A stretch of 64,000 nucleotides of DNA from CAWEQW01 sp963811365 (GCA_963811365.1 CAWEQW010000008.1:248001-312000), one strand, 5' to 3'. Positions 35,991-44,687 are shown, numbered from the stretch's first letter. Made by a program: numbers and translations. Notes: generated from the letters alone by a model not told the origin.

Positions 35991-36915
35991 GCGGCATCGT
36001 CACCGGCGCGGAAGGACCGGCAGCTGCTCTACACGATGCTCACCCGCGGTCGCGTCGAGAACCACGCCCACCTCGTCCTCGGCTCCGATGAGACACACGC
36101 CCTGCCCAGCCCGACCGACGACCGTGCGCTGACCGCGACCGAGGTGCTCGAGGGGATCCTCGCTCGCGACGGTGCCGCCGTCTCCGCCACCACGGCGCAA
36201 GCTACGGGCGCTTCGCCAGAGGCCCAGCTGCACGACGCGGTCACGCGGTACGCCGACGCGGTCACCCTCGCCGCATCCATGCTGCGTGCTGACCCTGAGG
36301 ACGTCGGACCCGGCCCCCTCCCCTGGCTGCCTGGCATCCCCGAGGTTGTGGCCGACCATCCGAGCTGGGGGCCGTAGCTGTCCGCGCGCTCGCGCCGAGC
36401 CAGCGCGCTGGCTAGCGTAGTCGCCCGACGCGAGAGGTTGCCGCGCTGGACGACGCGATATCTGACGTCGTCCTCACCGCGGACCTGCGCCGGGAGCTCG
36501 TCGTCTGGCGAGCTGCCAGCGGCGTACCTGCCGACGAGCGATCACTCGTCGGACCGCCGCCGCACGACGATGGCGAGGCGGCGTACCACCGCAGCCTCAC
36601 CAACCGGATCAACGCCCGCTACGGCGAGGCCGTGAAGACCTGGGCCGACCGCATCGTCGAGCTCGTCGGCAGGCGCGACGAGCAGACCGGTGAGCTCGCG
36701 AAGTACCTCGACCAGCTCGCCGCAAGGGCATCGACGCCGAGCGCGTCCTCGAACTCGCGGCCGCAAGGAAGCCCCTGCCCGTCGATCACCCCACCGCGGC
36801 GCTGTCCTTCCGGGTCAAGGATCTCTTCACGCCGAGGAAGCGCCGTCCAGCCGCGTCGATCGACCCGTTCCCCAGACCGAGCCAGCAGCAGAGCGGCCCG
36901 TCGCTCGGGATGTGA
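35991..36915 (+). pseudogene. MobF-type relaxase, C-terminal remnant
   Basis: The remnant starts in frame with RQLLYTMLTRGRVENHAHLVLG, a pattern typical of the C-terminal part of conjugative relaxase/helicase proteins, then TATEVLEGILARDGAAVSATTAQ. After HPSWGP a TAG (36375-36377) stands where Tyr is usual (WGPYL); the reading continues LSARSRRASALASVV. A frameshift and further sequence (SLTNRINARYGEAVKTWADRIVEL), then another frameshift (RKGIDAERVLELAAARKPLPVDHP ... stop at 36915) follow. A nonsense codon plus indels and no N-terminal part point to a true relic of a conjugative element. Confidence 0.65.
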
Positions 36916-36952
36916 CCGAGTTTGGTCGGTGACCGTCGATAGCGTTGATGGC

Positions 36953-37537
36953 GTGATCGACACACCGAGCCCTGATGAGGTACGCAAGTACCTGCATCGC
37001 TGGCACGAGCAAGGCAACGAGAGCACTGACGCCGCGCTCAGGCAGCTGTCCGACACGATGCCAAGGAATGTCGATGCCGGCGAAGTTTCGGTGAAGGTGG
37101 CGACGCTCAACGGCCTCTACGCCACGAGCATCTACGGCATCGTCCAGAAGGCAAGGGAACTCGTCAGCCTGAGAATCGACGATGCGCTCAGCTCCGGTCG
37201 AGCAGACCCGGACCTCGTCGAACGGATTGCGCGCCTTGAACAGAAGGGGAAGGTCCGGCGCAATACTCCTTCGCGACCAAGTACTGCTCGTTCCATCGCC
37301 CGGACGTCTATCCGATCTACGACTCCCTCGTCGTCGAGATTCTCAAAGGCCTTCTCAAGCAAGGTGAAGCGTTCGACACGTTCGAGCCGGGCGAGACATG
37401 GAACGGGGACTACGGCGTCTACTGTCGATCCGTCGCTGGATTCCGACAACACTTTCGGCCTTGATGAGTTCTCGATCCGGGACATCGACAAGTACCTCGG
37501 GATGGTCGCGAAGGAGCGTCGAGCAGCGAGCACGTGA
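36953..37537 (+). pseudogene. hypothetical protein, frameshifted
   Basis: Starts at a GTG (VIDTPSPDEVRKYLHRWHEQG), reads well to IARLEQKGKV, then shifts at about 37260 to another frame (YSFATKYCSFHRPDVYPIYDSLVVEILKG ... DYGVYCRSVAGFRQHF), and shifts back at about 37450 (FGLDEFSIRDIDKYLG) to TGA at 37537. The central motif YSFATKYCSFH...YPIYD is recurrent in uncharacterised proteins of mobile regions, which I know only as hypothetical. About 195 residues in total. Confidence 0.6.
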
Positions 37538-37546
37538 CCTCGGTGG

Positions 37547-38815
37547 TCAGCCCCTCGGGCTATGAGTGCCGTACCCCCGACGCCCGACGCGTTCCGCGAA
37601 GGCGTCGAGCGCGTCAATGACGTCTTGGGCGATCCACGCGCGGTTGCGCTTCCCGCCGCCCGCACGTTTGAGGATGCCCGCTTCCTCGAGTTGCTCGACA
37701 GCACGTTGGGCCGCAGACAAGGCGACGGCCGTGGCGGTTTCGACGTAGGCGATGTTGACCGCAGGCTGGTTCAACAGATGCGGGAGCAGGCGTCGTGCCG
37801 CCGACCCACGCCTGGAGGCAAGGCTCTCGCTCCACCCTTCGTAGACCTGCTCGAGGTCGTCGACGAGAATCCGGCCGTTGCCGATCGCACGGAACGAAGC
37901 GTTGATGAACTGTCGGATGATCGTCTCGACGTACCCCTCGCGGTAGTCCGTCAGCGCTTGGAAGTAGGCCGACGTGTCGGTCAACAGCCCGGCAGAGACC
38001 GGGACCGTCAGCCTGCGGGTGACGCCCGAGTGCCGCAGCATCGCGTGGACGAGGGTCCGCCCGATGCGGCCGTTGCCGTCGTTGAAGGGGTGGATCGTCT
38101 CGAACTGCGCGTGCGCGATGGCGACCTGCACCAACACGGGCAGGTCGACGCGGTGGACATAGGCGATGAGGTCATCGAGGGCGGCCGGAACCCGTGATTG
38201 ATGCGGCGGCACGAACGATGCCGTGTGCGGGCTCAGCGCGTTGCTGCCGATCCAGACCTGCTGGTCACGAAGTCGACCAGGAGCGGCATAGGCATGCCGG
38301 TCGAGCAGCGCCTGGTGGGCAGCAAGGATCGTGTCGATGCTGATGTTGTCGGCCAACGCGACAGCGCGCTGCATGGCGGTGACGTTCGCCGTCACCAGCT
38401 GAGCGTTCGGCCCAGCCTTCGTATCGATGGCAGCCATCGCCAGAGCGCGAGCACCAGCCGTCACGCCCTCGATCTCTGACGACGATGCTGACTCCGTGCG
38501 CAGGAGCACTGACGCCAGCGGCGCGAGTTCGGTGGCCGCGTCGTCGCCTTCGCGGGCGGCACGACGTTCGGCGATCGCAGTGACCTCGGCATCGAAGCGG
38601 GTGATCTCGCGAACGGCATCCTCGGCCTCAGCTTGGAGTGCGGCATCGACCTGTAGCTTTGATTCAGCGATAGCAACCGGCGTAGCCGCTTGATACGGGC
38701 CACGAGCCGAGAGCTGCTGGCGGCGCGAGACAGAGTGGTCTGGTTCGCGGTTCCAAGGATGGGTTTCCCAGGCGACAGCGAACTCGGGATGCAACTCGCC
38801 TCGTTCTTGGTTCAC
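37547..38815 (-). CDS. Fic family protein, class II
   Basis: A 422-residue Fic protein, probably an AMPylase of unknown target. The full active-site motif HPFNDGNGRIGR is at residues 242-253. An inhibitory helix motif SxxxEG (in SSSEIEG, 111-117) precedes it, which defines class II auto-inhibited Fic proteins. The C-terminal ~90 residues look like a winged helix (TATAVALSAAQRAVEQLEEAGILKR), so the protein may bind DNA. GTG start; TAACGT lies 6 nt upstream on this strand inside a palindrome. Located in the mobile island. Confidence 0.92.
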   Translation of the reverse strand: MNQERGELHPEFAVAWETHPWNREPDHSVSRRQQLSARGPYQAATPVAIAESKLQVDAALQAEAEDAVREITRFDAEVTAIAERRAAREGDDAATELAPLASVLLRTESASSSEIEGVTAGARALAMAAIDTKAGPNAQLVTANVTAMQRAVALADNISIDTILAAHQALLDRHAYAAPGRLRDQQVWIGSNALSPHTASFVPPHQSRVPAALDDLIAYVHRVDLPVLVQVAIAHAQFETIHPFNDGNGRIGRTLVHAMLRHSGVTRRLTVPVSAGLLTDTSAYFQALTDYREGYVETIIRQFINASFRAIGNGRILVDDLEQVYEGWSESLASRRGSAARRLLPHLLNQPAVNIAYVETATAVALSAAQRAVEQLEEAGILKRAGGGKRNRAWIAQDVIDALDAFAERVGRRGYGTHSPRG

Positions 38816-38823
38816 AGCACGAC

Positions 38824-38857
38824 GTTACACCACCTTATGAGAAGAAAGTGGTGTAAC
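38824..38857 (-). promoter_or_regulatory. inverted repeat over the fic promoter
   Basis: A perfect 10-bp inverted repeat GTTACACCAC-N14-GTGGTGTAAC lies 9 nt upstream of the fic GTG. On the fic strand the repeat-proximal arm contains TAACGT, a -10 box 6 nt from the start codon. A dimeric repressor here would block the promoter. The winged-helix end of the Fic protein is a candidate, as is the XRE protein nearby. Confidence 0.6.
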
Positions 38858-38879
38858 GAGCCAGGGAGCATCAGGAAAG

Positions 38880-39257
38880 TCAGATCGCCAGCCCTCCGAT
38901 ACGGGCAACCTCCCCGACCGCCTCGATGGCTGAAGCGGCACGGCGGCGAATCGTGCGTGATGCCATTGCGTGGGCCTCCTCGACCATCTGCGTGACCGAA
39001 GGCGTCATCAACCCACCTCGCCCACGACGTCCGGGAGCGTCGATCCTCTCGGCGACGCGTACCAGATCCATCAGGAGGTCACCGGTCAGCAGCCGACAGC
39101 CTGCCCGCGTCGATCGCTCGCTGCAGAAGGTCGTTGAGCTCCTCCTTGACCTCCTTCGCATTATCGATCTCTTCGGCCGGAATGGACTCCTCGAAGTCAT
39201 CGACCACGACCGTCGCCGACCACGCTTCGTCGCGCCGCTTGGCGAGGTCGCCGACAT
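38880..39257 (-). pseudogene. remnant of a DNA-binding regulator (C-terminal part)
   Basis: On the minus strand, DDFEESIPAEEIDNAKEVKEELNDLLQRAIDAGRLS reads well in one frame and, after an indel at about 39095, continues as DLLMDLVRVAERIDAPGRRGRGGLMTPSVTQMVEEA...SRTIRRRAASAIEA to a stop at 38880. The second part resembles the sigma-factor-like helix-turn-helix tails of regulators carried on actinobacterial mobile elements. No N-terminal half is visible. Low-certainty call. Confidence 0.35.
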
Positions 39258-39813
39258 CGGCCAGGCTGAGCTCGCAGCCCTCGCCGGGACCTCACAGCCG
39301 ACGCTGTCGGCCTACGAACGGGGCAAGAAGAGCCCAGGGCTCGCGGTGGCGGAGCGAATCGTGAACGCCGCCGGCTGGAACATCGCCCTCCAACCGCGGG
39401 TCAGCTTCACCGAACACCAAGCGCCGCCGGGATTCCGATTCCCCTTCACCGTCCCCGATCGACTGTGGCGCCTGGAAGCCCCCGCATGCTTCCGCACGAT
39501 CAAGTTCTTCGACCTGATCGACAACGACAACGACAAGTTCTGGTGGGACCTCTCCGATCGCGCAGACCGAAGACTCGTCTACGAGCGCCTACTCACCTAC
39601 GGGGACGAGTCGAGCCTGATCCTCTACCTCGACGGCGCACTCCTCATCGACCTCTGGAACGAGTTGCACGTCCCCGAACCGATGCGCACCCACTGGGCTG
39701 CGGTCATCGAGGCCACGGTCCCCGCACCGATCGCCGCTGAGTCCGAGCCGTACCGCTGGGACGAGGACACCCGACGCACAGCACTCGACGTCGTCAAGCA
39801 CGCGGACAGGTAG
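39241..39813 (+). CDS. XRE-type helix-turn-helix protein, 5' end missing or unclear
   Basis: Recognisable from GQAELAALAGTSQPTLSAYERGKKSPGLAVAERIVNAAG, a textbook XRE helix-turn-helix, followed by a ~130-residue domain (FRFPFTVPDRLWRLEAPACFRTIKFFDLIDNDNDKFWWDLSDR ... VYERLLTYGDESSLILYLDGALL) ending at TAG 39813. The usual first helix is absent and no start codon lies in frame close upstream, while the DNA upstream belongs to another gene on the opposite strand. This looks like a 5'-truncated gene. The coordinate given is where homology starts, not a start codon. Confidence 0.6.
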   Translation, partial: GEVADIGQAELAALAGTSQPTLSAYERGKKSPGLAVAERIVNAAGWNIALQPRVSFTEHQAPPGFRFPFTVPDRLWRLEAPACFRTIKFFDLIDNDNDKFWWDLSDRADRRLVYERLLTYGDESSLILYLDGALLIDLWNELHVPEPMRTHWAAVIEATVPAPIAAESEPYRWDEDTRRTALDVVKHADR

Positions 39814-39983
39814 CCGCACACGAGTAGCCGGGCAATCGGGTCGGCCGGCGAAACGCGCGCCCTCTACCGTCACTGCCTATGGTGCACGTGGTAAGTCGCG
39901 GCGACTGGTACGACAACCTGCTGTGGGCCATCAGCCGCGTTCGTCGACCTCGACCTCCACCTCGACGAGATTGGATCGCACAC

Positions 39984-40325
39984 ATGACCAAGGGCTCCCC
40001 GCTCAGCGGCCCTGTCGGTCAGATCGTGGCCGCCCACTTGGGCGATCTGCGCGACCTCTTGAACAGCCATGGGATCACCAATGCGCGACTGTTCGGCAGC
40101 GTCGCGCGTGGCGACGACCGAAAGGGCAGCGACGTCGACCTCCTCGTCGACGTTCCAGAGGGCACGAGCCTGTTCGACCTCGTGCGCATCCAGCGCGAGC
40201 TTGAAGCGCTCCTGGGCCTCAAAGTCGATCTCGGCACGCAGGTGAAACCGCGGCTCCGAGAGCGGATCGAGGCCGAAGCGATCCCGCTGGAGGGGCTGGA
40301 TCGTCCCAGAGAGATTCCGCAGTGA
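39984..40325 (+). CDS. minimal nucleotidyltransferase (MntA-like)
   Basis: A 113-residue MNT-domain protein: nucleotide site LFGSVARGDDRKGSDVDLLV with the GS-x-ARG and Asp-x-Asp catalytic pattern, then EGTSLFDLVRIQRELEALLGLKVDL. Such proteins act as AMPylating antitoxins to HEPN (HepT) toxins. No HepT gene is visible downstream (next 600 bp hold a hairpin and an unrelated broken gene), so it is an orphan here. Start ATG at 39984 chosen because homology begins just after. Confidence 0.8.
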   Translation: MTKGSPLSGPVGQIVAAHLGDLRDLLNSHGITNARLFGSVARGDDRKGSDVDLLVDVPEGTSLFDLVRIQRELEALLGLKVDLGTQVKPRLRERIEAEAIPLEGLDRPREIPQ

Positions 40326-40515
40326 TTCCGCAGGAGATCCGTTCGAGGCCGAAATCAGCCACCATCGACCGACGATCGAAATCAGCGTTTCCGCGTCAGG
40401 CCGTATTTTCGGGACATGACCAACACCGGCCAACACCGGCCCGAGTGTTCGAGCTCCACTTCGACATCTGACTTGGATGTAGGACATCTTTCCAAACTCA
40501 GATCTCCGCTCAGCT

Positions 40516-40547
40516 CGAAGGCCCCGGTTATCAAACCGGGGCCTTCG
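40516..40547 (+). terminator. strong GC hairpin, possible terminator
   Basis: Perfect 14-bp stem CGAAGGCCCCGGTT / AACCGGGGCCTTCG with a 4-nt ATCA loop. No T-tract follows, which is common for actinobacterial terminators. It lies about 190 bp after the nucleotidyltransferase gene. Confidence 0.6.
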
Positions 40548-40618
40548 ACGTGCCTGTGGAGAAGGCATCGGGGTCGCTTCGCAGACGCGATACAACTGGT
40601 CGCGATCAAGGAGGAGCG

Positions 40619-41490
40619 ATGTTCAAACAACGAGCCATGGATGGGACCGTTACCTGCCGCGCCGGGCTGCGACTGCCATGTCTGCCGACCGGATGAGTCG
40701 TACGACGAGCAGGACCGTCGTGTCATCGACACCGTGCTGAAGTACGGCTGGCAGGTGATCATGGTGGCCGAAGGCGCTGGCTGTGACGACCCCGAACACA
40801 CAGACCACTTCGGAGACCGATCACGACGAAGCACCAGCCTTCGCTTACACGATCGGGCTTGGCCATCGTGTCGGCCACCCGGAACTCTCTGATGTCAGGT
40901 TTCGGGCCACCACCTCATGCACCGGTGCCTCAACGGCATCGCTCGGCGAATCATGGATGGGCTGCGGTTGGCCCCAGGAGACGCGATCGAAGATGTCCTG
41001 GCAGGAGTGCCCGTGGCCGTTCAGGAGGTGAGCGGACGACGCCCTCGCGGAGACGGTCACCTGGTCGGGATGGTTCCATCGCCGCAAACCCGAAGCACTC
41101 GCGATCGTCTGGCCCGACCGGAATGGCGTGTTCGGGTGGCAACCAGGCGCTCCTTCGATCCTCGACGACCTCCAACCAACCGGCGTGGCGCGTGCCGATC
41201 GACCACACCGGCGGGCTGGCCCCCGACCCGACCTGGACTTCCCCGTCCCGCCGGACCACAAGGCCTTCTCGTGCTCGCACGTGGTCGATGACGGAGAAGC
41301 GGTTCTCTGGGCTGCTCGCCAAACGGACGATCAACGCGGCGAAGACTGGAGCATCCATTGCGGCGCGAACGGTCACGAGACGGACCACATGCGAATCGTC
41401 CACTTCGCACATCTGGTGCGTTCCGCCCCGGCCCTGCGGCGCATCGCCGACTTGGCTCTCGACGAAGAGGCATGGCGGGACGAACCCTGA
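40619..41490 (+). pseudogene. DUF4262-type protein with C-terminal extension, multiply frameshifted
   Basis: Consecutive pieces in different frames make one protein: CDCHVCRPDESYDEQDRRVIDTVLKYGWQVIMVAEG, then DEAPAFAYTIGLGHRVGHPEL (the DUF4262 hallmark), then MHRCLNGIARRIMDGLRLAPGDAIEDVLAGVPVAVQEV, then KPEALAIVWPDRNGVFGWQPGAP. The C-terminal part is PPDHKAFSCSHVVDDGEAVLWAARQ...IADLALDEEAWRDEP, with its stop at 41490. At least four indels are needed. Start uncertain. The C-terminal segment resembles small immunity-type domains. Function unknown. Confidence 0.55.
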
Positions 41491-41555
41491 CAGCCCATGG
41501 CAGCGGGCGAAGCTGGCCGTGCCATGACGTCGTTCGGGCAGCCTGGGTCTTCAGG

Positions 41556-41590
41556 TTGGAGCCGATCCGACTTGTCGACTATAGTCGACA
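41556..41590 (+). promoter_or_regulatory. promoter and 18-bp palindromic operator of the toxin-antitoxin operon
   Basis: -35 TTGGAG (41556-41561) and -10 TATAGT (41580-41585) are separated by 18 bp. The -10 lies inside the perfect palindrome TGTCGACTATAGTCGACA (41573-41590), which ends 1 nt before the toxin ATG. Transcription should therefore begin at or next to the ATG, leaving no ribosome site for the toxin. Autorepression by the toxin-antitoxin complex is the expected mode. Confidence 0.7.
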
Positions 41591-41591
41591 C

Positions 41592-41924
41592 ATGATCGAG
41601 GTTCTCACAACGGAGGACTTCGACAAGTGGCTCAGGAAACTGAAGGACCGGACCGGCCGCCTGCGCATCTTGGAGCGCGTCGACCGCCTGGCCAATGGCA
41701 ACCCGGGCGACGTGAAGCCGGTCGGCCAGGGCGTTTCGGAACTCCGGCTGACCATCGGCCCGGGCTACCGGGTCTACTACCCGCAAGATGGCGACATGGT
41801 GATTGTGTTGCCGATCGGCGGCGACAAGTCGAGCCAGCAGAAGGACATCGAGAAGGCCCAGGAGCTTGCCGACGAATGGCGCAAGGATGAGGCGGCGAAG
41901 GAGAACAGCGATGAGCACGACTGA
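41592..41924 (+). CDS. RelE/ParE-superfamily toxin (HigB-like, addiction-module killer protein)
   Basis: A 110-residue toxin: MIEVLTTEDFDKWLRKLKDRTGRLRILERVDRLANGNPGDVKPVGQGVSELRLTIGPGYRVYY... (positions 41592-41780), carrying the basic and GPGYRVYY signature of this ribosome-associated mRNA-interferase family, and a Lys/Glu-rich C-terminus. Toxin precedes antitoxin, as in HigBA-type modules. Predicted leaderless, whereas the antitoxin has its own ribosome site. Overlaps the antitoxin by 14 nt. Confidence 0.9.
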   Translation: MIEVLTTEDFDKWLRKLKDRTGRLRILERVDRLANGNPGDVKPVGQGVSELRLTIGPGYRVYYPQDGDMVIVLPIGGDKSSQQKDIEKAQELADEWRKDEAAKENSDEHD

Positions 41925-42213
41925 GAAGTACAAGCGGTTCGATCCCGCGAACTACCTCTACGACCTCGAGGACGTTGCCGGATACCTCGCGATTGCGCTG
42001 GAGGAGTCCGGCGATGACCCGACCGCTGTTCCTCGCGCCCTCGGCGTGATCGCCCGCTCACAGAACATGAGCGAGCTCGCCCGCCGTGTCGGCATGAGTC
42101 GCGACGGCCTCTACAAGGCTCTGTCCGCGGATGGCAACCCGACCTGGTCCACCATCCTCAAGGTCACCAACGCGCTTGGCCTACGCTTCGAAATCCACTC
42201 GGCGGCGTCGTGA
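41911..42213 (+). CDS. helix-turn-helix antitoxin of the addiction module
   Basis: A 100-residue antitoxin starting MSTTEKYKRFDPANYL, with DVAGYLAIALEESGDD and a C-terminal helix-turn-helix (IARSQNMSELARRVGMSRDGLYKALSADGNPTWSTILKVTNALG). It matches the putative addiction-module antidote family paired with the upstream killer protein. Ribosome site AAGGAG 7 nt from the ATG. It should bind the toxin and the palindrome at 41573-41590. Confidence 0.9.
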   Translation: MSTTEKYKRFDPANYLYDLEDVAGYLAIALEESGDDPTAVPRALGVIARSQNMSELARRVGMSRDGLYKALSADGNPTWSTILKVTNALGLRFEIHSAAS

Positions 42214-42640
42214 GCTGGACGCGTGGCCCACGTTTCAAGGGCTGTCAAACTGAGTGGCAGAGCCGCCGCCGAAGCCGACCCACGACTGTCCGGCGCGTGG
42301 GCCCGGCTGTGACCCTAGGCGTGCTGACTCGGACGTTTGCGCAGGCCAGCGGCCTGCGCGCTCAGGACTACGACATCTGACAGACGTCGTAGCACCGAAA
42401 GAGCCTCTGACCTGCATGTTTGCAGCGTCGGGGCCCTTTCGCTTGACCTGGTCGGGGCCATATACCGCAGGAGATCCCGCTCAGCCCAGTGCGACGCACT
42501 GCTGACAGCGTCGGTACCGACCAGTGCCGGCGACGCTGTCCCGAGCCGGAATCTGCTGGCCCCTGCGTGTCAGGGTGAGTTGAGTCCAGTGGTTCATAGC
42601 AAGTCCGCCTGACGCAGGGCGAGATTCAGGATCGTTTCCT
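42214..42640 (+). other. non-coding gap with imperfect hairpin
   Basis: About 430 bp between the antitoxin and the IS element. An imperfect long hairpin (CGAAAGAGCC...CTGCA / TGCAG...GGCCCTTTCG, 42396-42441) could end antitoxin transcription. GC content is lower than the core genome. Open frames here have no recognisable content. Confidence 0.5.
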
Positions 42641-42691
42641 CATGTCCCGTTCAGTTCTGTCGAGCCCGATGAGCATCGTTGATGATGGTGC

Positions 42692-43098
42692 GATGGGCGA
42701 TTCTTCTTCTCCTCGTGCCGGGGGTCCGTCGCGTCGGCGGTCGTTCACCCCGGCGCAGGTCGAGCGACCTCGCGCGCCTACGATGGCGGCGCTGCGAGCA
42801 CGGCCAGGGCGGCGCCTACCTGCGCCGCGAGGGTCTGTACTCCTCGTTGATCTCCGAGTGGCGCCGGCTGCGCGATGCCGGCGTGCTCGAGGGCAAGGAC
42901 CCGGGCGCGAAGGTCGGTCGTCCCAGTGCCGAGCAGGCCGAGATCGGCCGTCTGCGTGGTGAGCTCGCGGATCGCGAGCGGCGGCTGGCCACCACCGAGA
43001 CCGCGCTGGAGATCATGGGAAAAGCACACGCGCTCTTGGAGCAGATCTCCGAGAGCGCGGAGACCGAGCAGCCCGAACGGCCGCGCAGGAAGCGCTGA
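42692..43098 (+). pseudogene. IS3-family transposase OrfA, frameshifted N-terminus
   Basis: The start reads MGDSSSPRAGGPSRRRSFTPAQ in one frame. After indels around 42765-42795 it continues as CEHGQGGAYLRREGLYSSLISEWRRLRDAGVLEG, then a leucine-zipper-like coiled coil (EQAEIGRLRGELADRERRLATTETALEIMGKAHALLEQIS) to TGA 43098. OrfA is the DNA-binding, multimerising part of IS3 transposases. The N-terminal helix-turn-helix is disrupted, so this IS copy may be inactive. Confidence 0.75.
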
Positions 43099-43155
43099 GG
43101 GGCATCTACACCGAGCTGCACCGACGCGGGAGTCACGACCAGAGCTGCCGCGGCG

Positions 43156-44103
43156 TTGAGCGGGGTCTCACGCGCCACCGCCATCCGGGCGAACAACCCG
43201 CCGCCCGAGCCGGCATCGGTACCGGTGCCGCTGCCGGGCAGGGCGCCGGTGAACAAGCTGAGCCTGGCCGAACGGACCCGGGTCCTCGAGGTCCTCGACT
43301 CCGAGGAGTTCGTCGACCAGGCGCCGTTGCAGGTCTACGCCACCCTGCTCGAACGCGGCGTCTACCTGTGCTCGGTGTCGACCATGTACCGGATCCTCGC
43401 CCAAGCCGGTCAGGTCACCGAACGGCGACGACTTGCCCGGCACCCGGCCCGGGCGGTACCCGAGCTGGTCGCCACCGGGCCCGGGCAGGTCTACACCTGG
43501 GACATCACCAAGCTGCCCGGGCCGGACCGGGGCGTCTACTACGACGCCTACGTGATGATCGACATCTACTCCCGCTACATCGTCGGTGCCCACGTCCACG
43601 CCCACGAGGCCGGTGTCCTGGCCGAGGAGATGATGAAGGAGATCTTCGGGATCCACGGCATCCCGCACGTGGTCCACGCCGACCGCGGCACCTCGATGAC
43701 CTCGAAGTCGGTCGCGACCCTGCTGGCCGACCTGGGCGTGACCCGCTCCCACTCCCGGCCCAGCGTGAGCAACGACAACCCGTACTCCGAATCGCTGTTC
43801 AAGACCATGAAGTACGCCCCGGTCTTCCCCGAGCGGTTCGGCTCGATCGGCGCGGCCCGGGCCTTCATGGACGCCTTCACCACGGCCTACAACCACCAGC
43901 ATCACCACACCGGGATCGGCCTGCACACCCCCGCCGACGTCCACTACGGCCACGCCAGCGACGTCGACGCGCAGCGATCAGCAGTGCTCGACGCGGCCCG
44001 CCAGCAGCACCCCGAGCGGTTCGCAACCAGCACCGATCCCAAGGTCCTCGCGCTGCCCGACAACGCCTGGATCAACCAGCCAGCCGAAACCCCGGCTGCC
44101 TAA
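43156..44103 (+). CDS. IS3-family transposase OrfB (DDE integrase domain)
   Basis: A 315-residue rve-type transposase. DDE residues: Asp in YTWDITKLPG, Asp in VVHADRGTSM, Glu in NPYSESLFKTMKY about 35 residues later; then AYNHQHHHTGIGLHTPADVHYG. The frame is open upstream (AGVTTRAAAALSGVSRATAIR), as expected if OrfB is made by frameshifting from OrfA. I could not identify the terminal inverted repeats with confidence, so the IS limits are unknown (about 42.65-44.15 kb). Confidence 0.92.
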   Translation: MSGVSRATAIRANNPPPEPASVPVPLPGRAPVNKLSLAERTRVLEVLDSEEFVDQAPLQVYATLLERGVYLCSVSTMYRILAQAGQVTERRRLARHPARAVPELVATGPGQVYTWDITKLPGPDRGVYYDAYVMIDIYSRYIVGAHVHAHEAGVLAEEMMKEIFGIHGIPHVVHADRGTSMTSKSVATLLADLGVTRSHSRPSVSNDNPYSESLFKTMKYAPVFPERFGSIGAARAFMDAFTTAYNHQHHHTGIGLHTPADVHYGHASDVDAQRSAVLDAARQQHPERFATSTDPKVLALPDNAWINQPAETPAA

Positions 44104-44315
44104 CACCCGTTGGCCTCATCCGCCTTGAAAAATTCCGGGCCGGTCGGGCAGTCGTCGTGATCGTGATAGACGTCCGGGTCGGGCGGGTTGCTTGAGTGGT
44201 ACGCGGCCACCTTCATGGCACGCGCCTGCTAGTGGGCGGACCGCCGGACTGGCGACCCGCCTCGGAGGCTACGGAGATGCCCCGACACATCCGGCGGTTC
44301 AGGTTGTGACGAGCG

Positions 44316-44687
44316 TCAGCCCCGAGATCGGTACACCGCCGCGATCGCGGCGCGCGAGCTGTCGTCCCGGTCAGGCCAGAGGTGACCGTACGTGCCGCGG
44401 TCACCATGCAACACGGACTTGCGAGCTTCGTACTCCTCGCGCTCGAGCTCCCCACGTGCGAGGCGGTCGTTCAGGATGTCCATCGGGTCGCGGCCACGGG
44501 AACGGTCAAGCGTGCGTAGCCGCCGCGCCGTGGCGCTGTCGCTGTTCTGGCCGCGGAAGAGCATCACGCCGACAGCGACAACCCCGATCCAGAAGACCGT
44601 CAACATGACGATCATCGCGACCAGCCGCCAGCGCCGAGGCCCCCGTCGTGGTGCCGATCCTGTGAAGGTCAGGTCAGCCCCCCGCAC
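44316..44687 (-). CDS. SHOCT domain membrane protein
   Basis: A 123-residue protein: basic N-terminus, one transmembrane helix (VAMIVMLTVFWIGVVAVGVMLF, about 24-46), a linker, then a SHOCT motif (DPMDILNDRLARGELEREEYEARKSVL, about 68-93) and a hydrophilic tail. SHOCT modules are short C-terminal oligomerisation domains found on membrane proteins; function here unknown. The start could be internal (MIVML). Confidence 0.75.
   Translation of the reverse strand: MRGADLTFTGSAPRRGPRRWRLVAMIVMLTVFWIGVVAVGVMLFRGQNSDSATARRLRTLDRSRGRDPMDILNDRLARGELEREEYEARKSVLHGDRGTYGHLWPDRDDSSRAAIAAVYRSRG

Noticed and set aside
40462..40500. GTGTTCGAGCTCCAC as a tRNA 3' end or attachment site
   Set aside because: Stem does not pair as a T-arm and no tRNA body precedes it.
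42642..44150. Terminal inverted repeats of the IS3 element
   Set aside because: I compared the sequence after OrfB with that before OrfA and found only weak similarity, so no ends are claimed.
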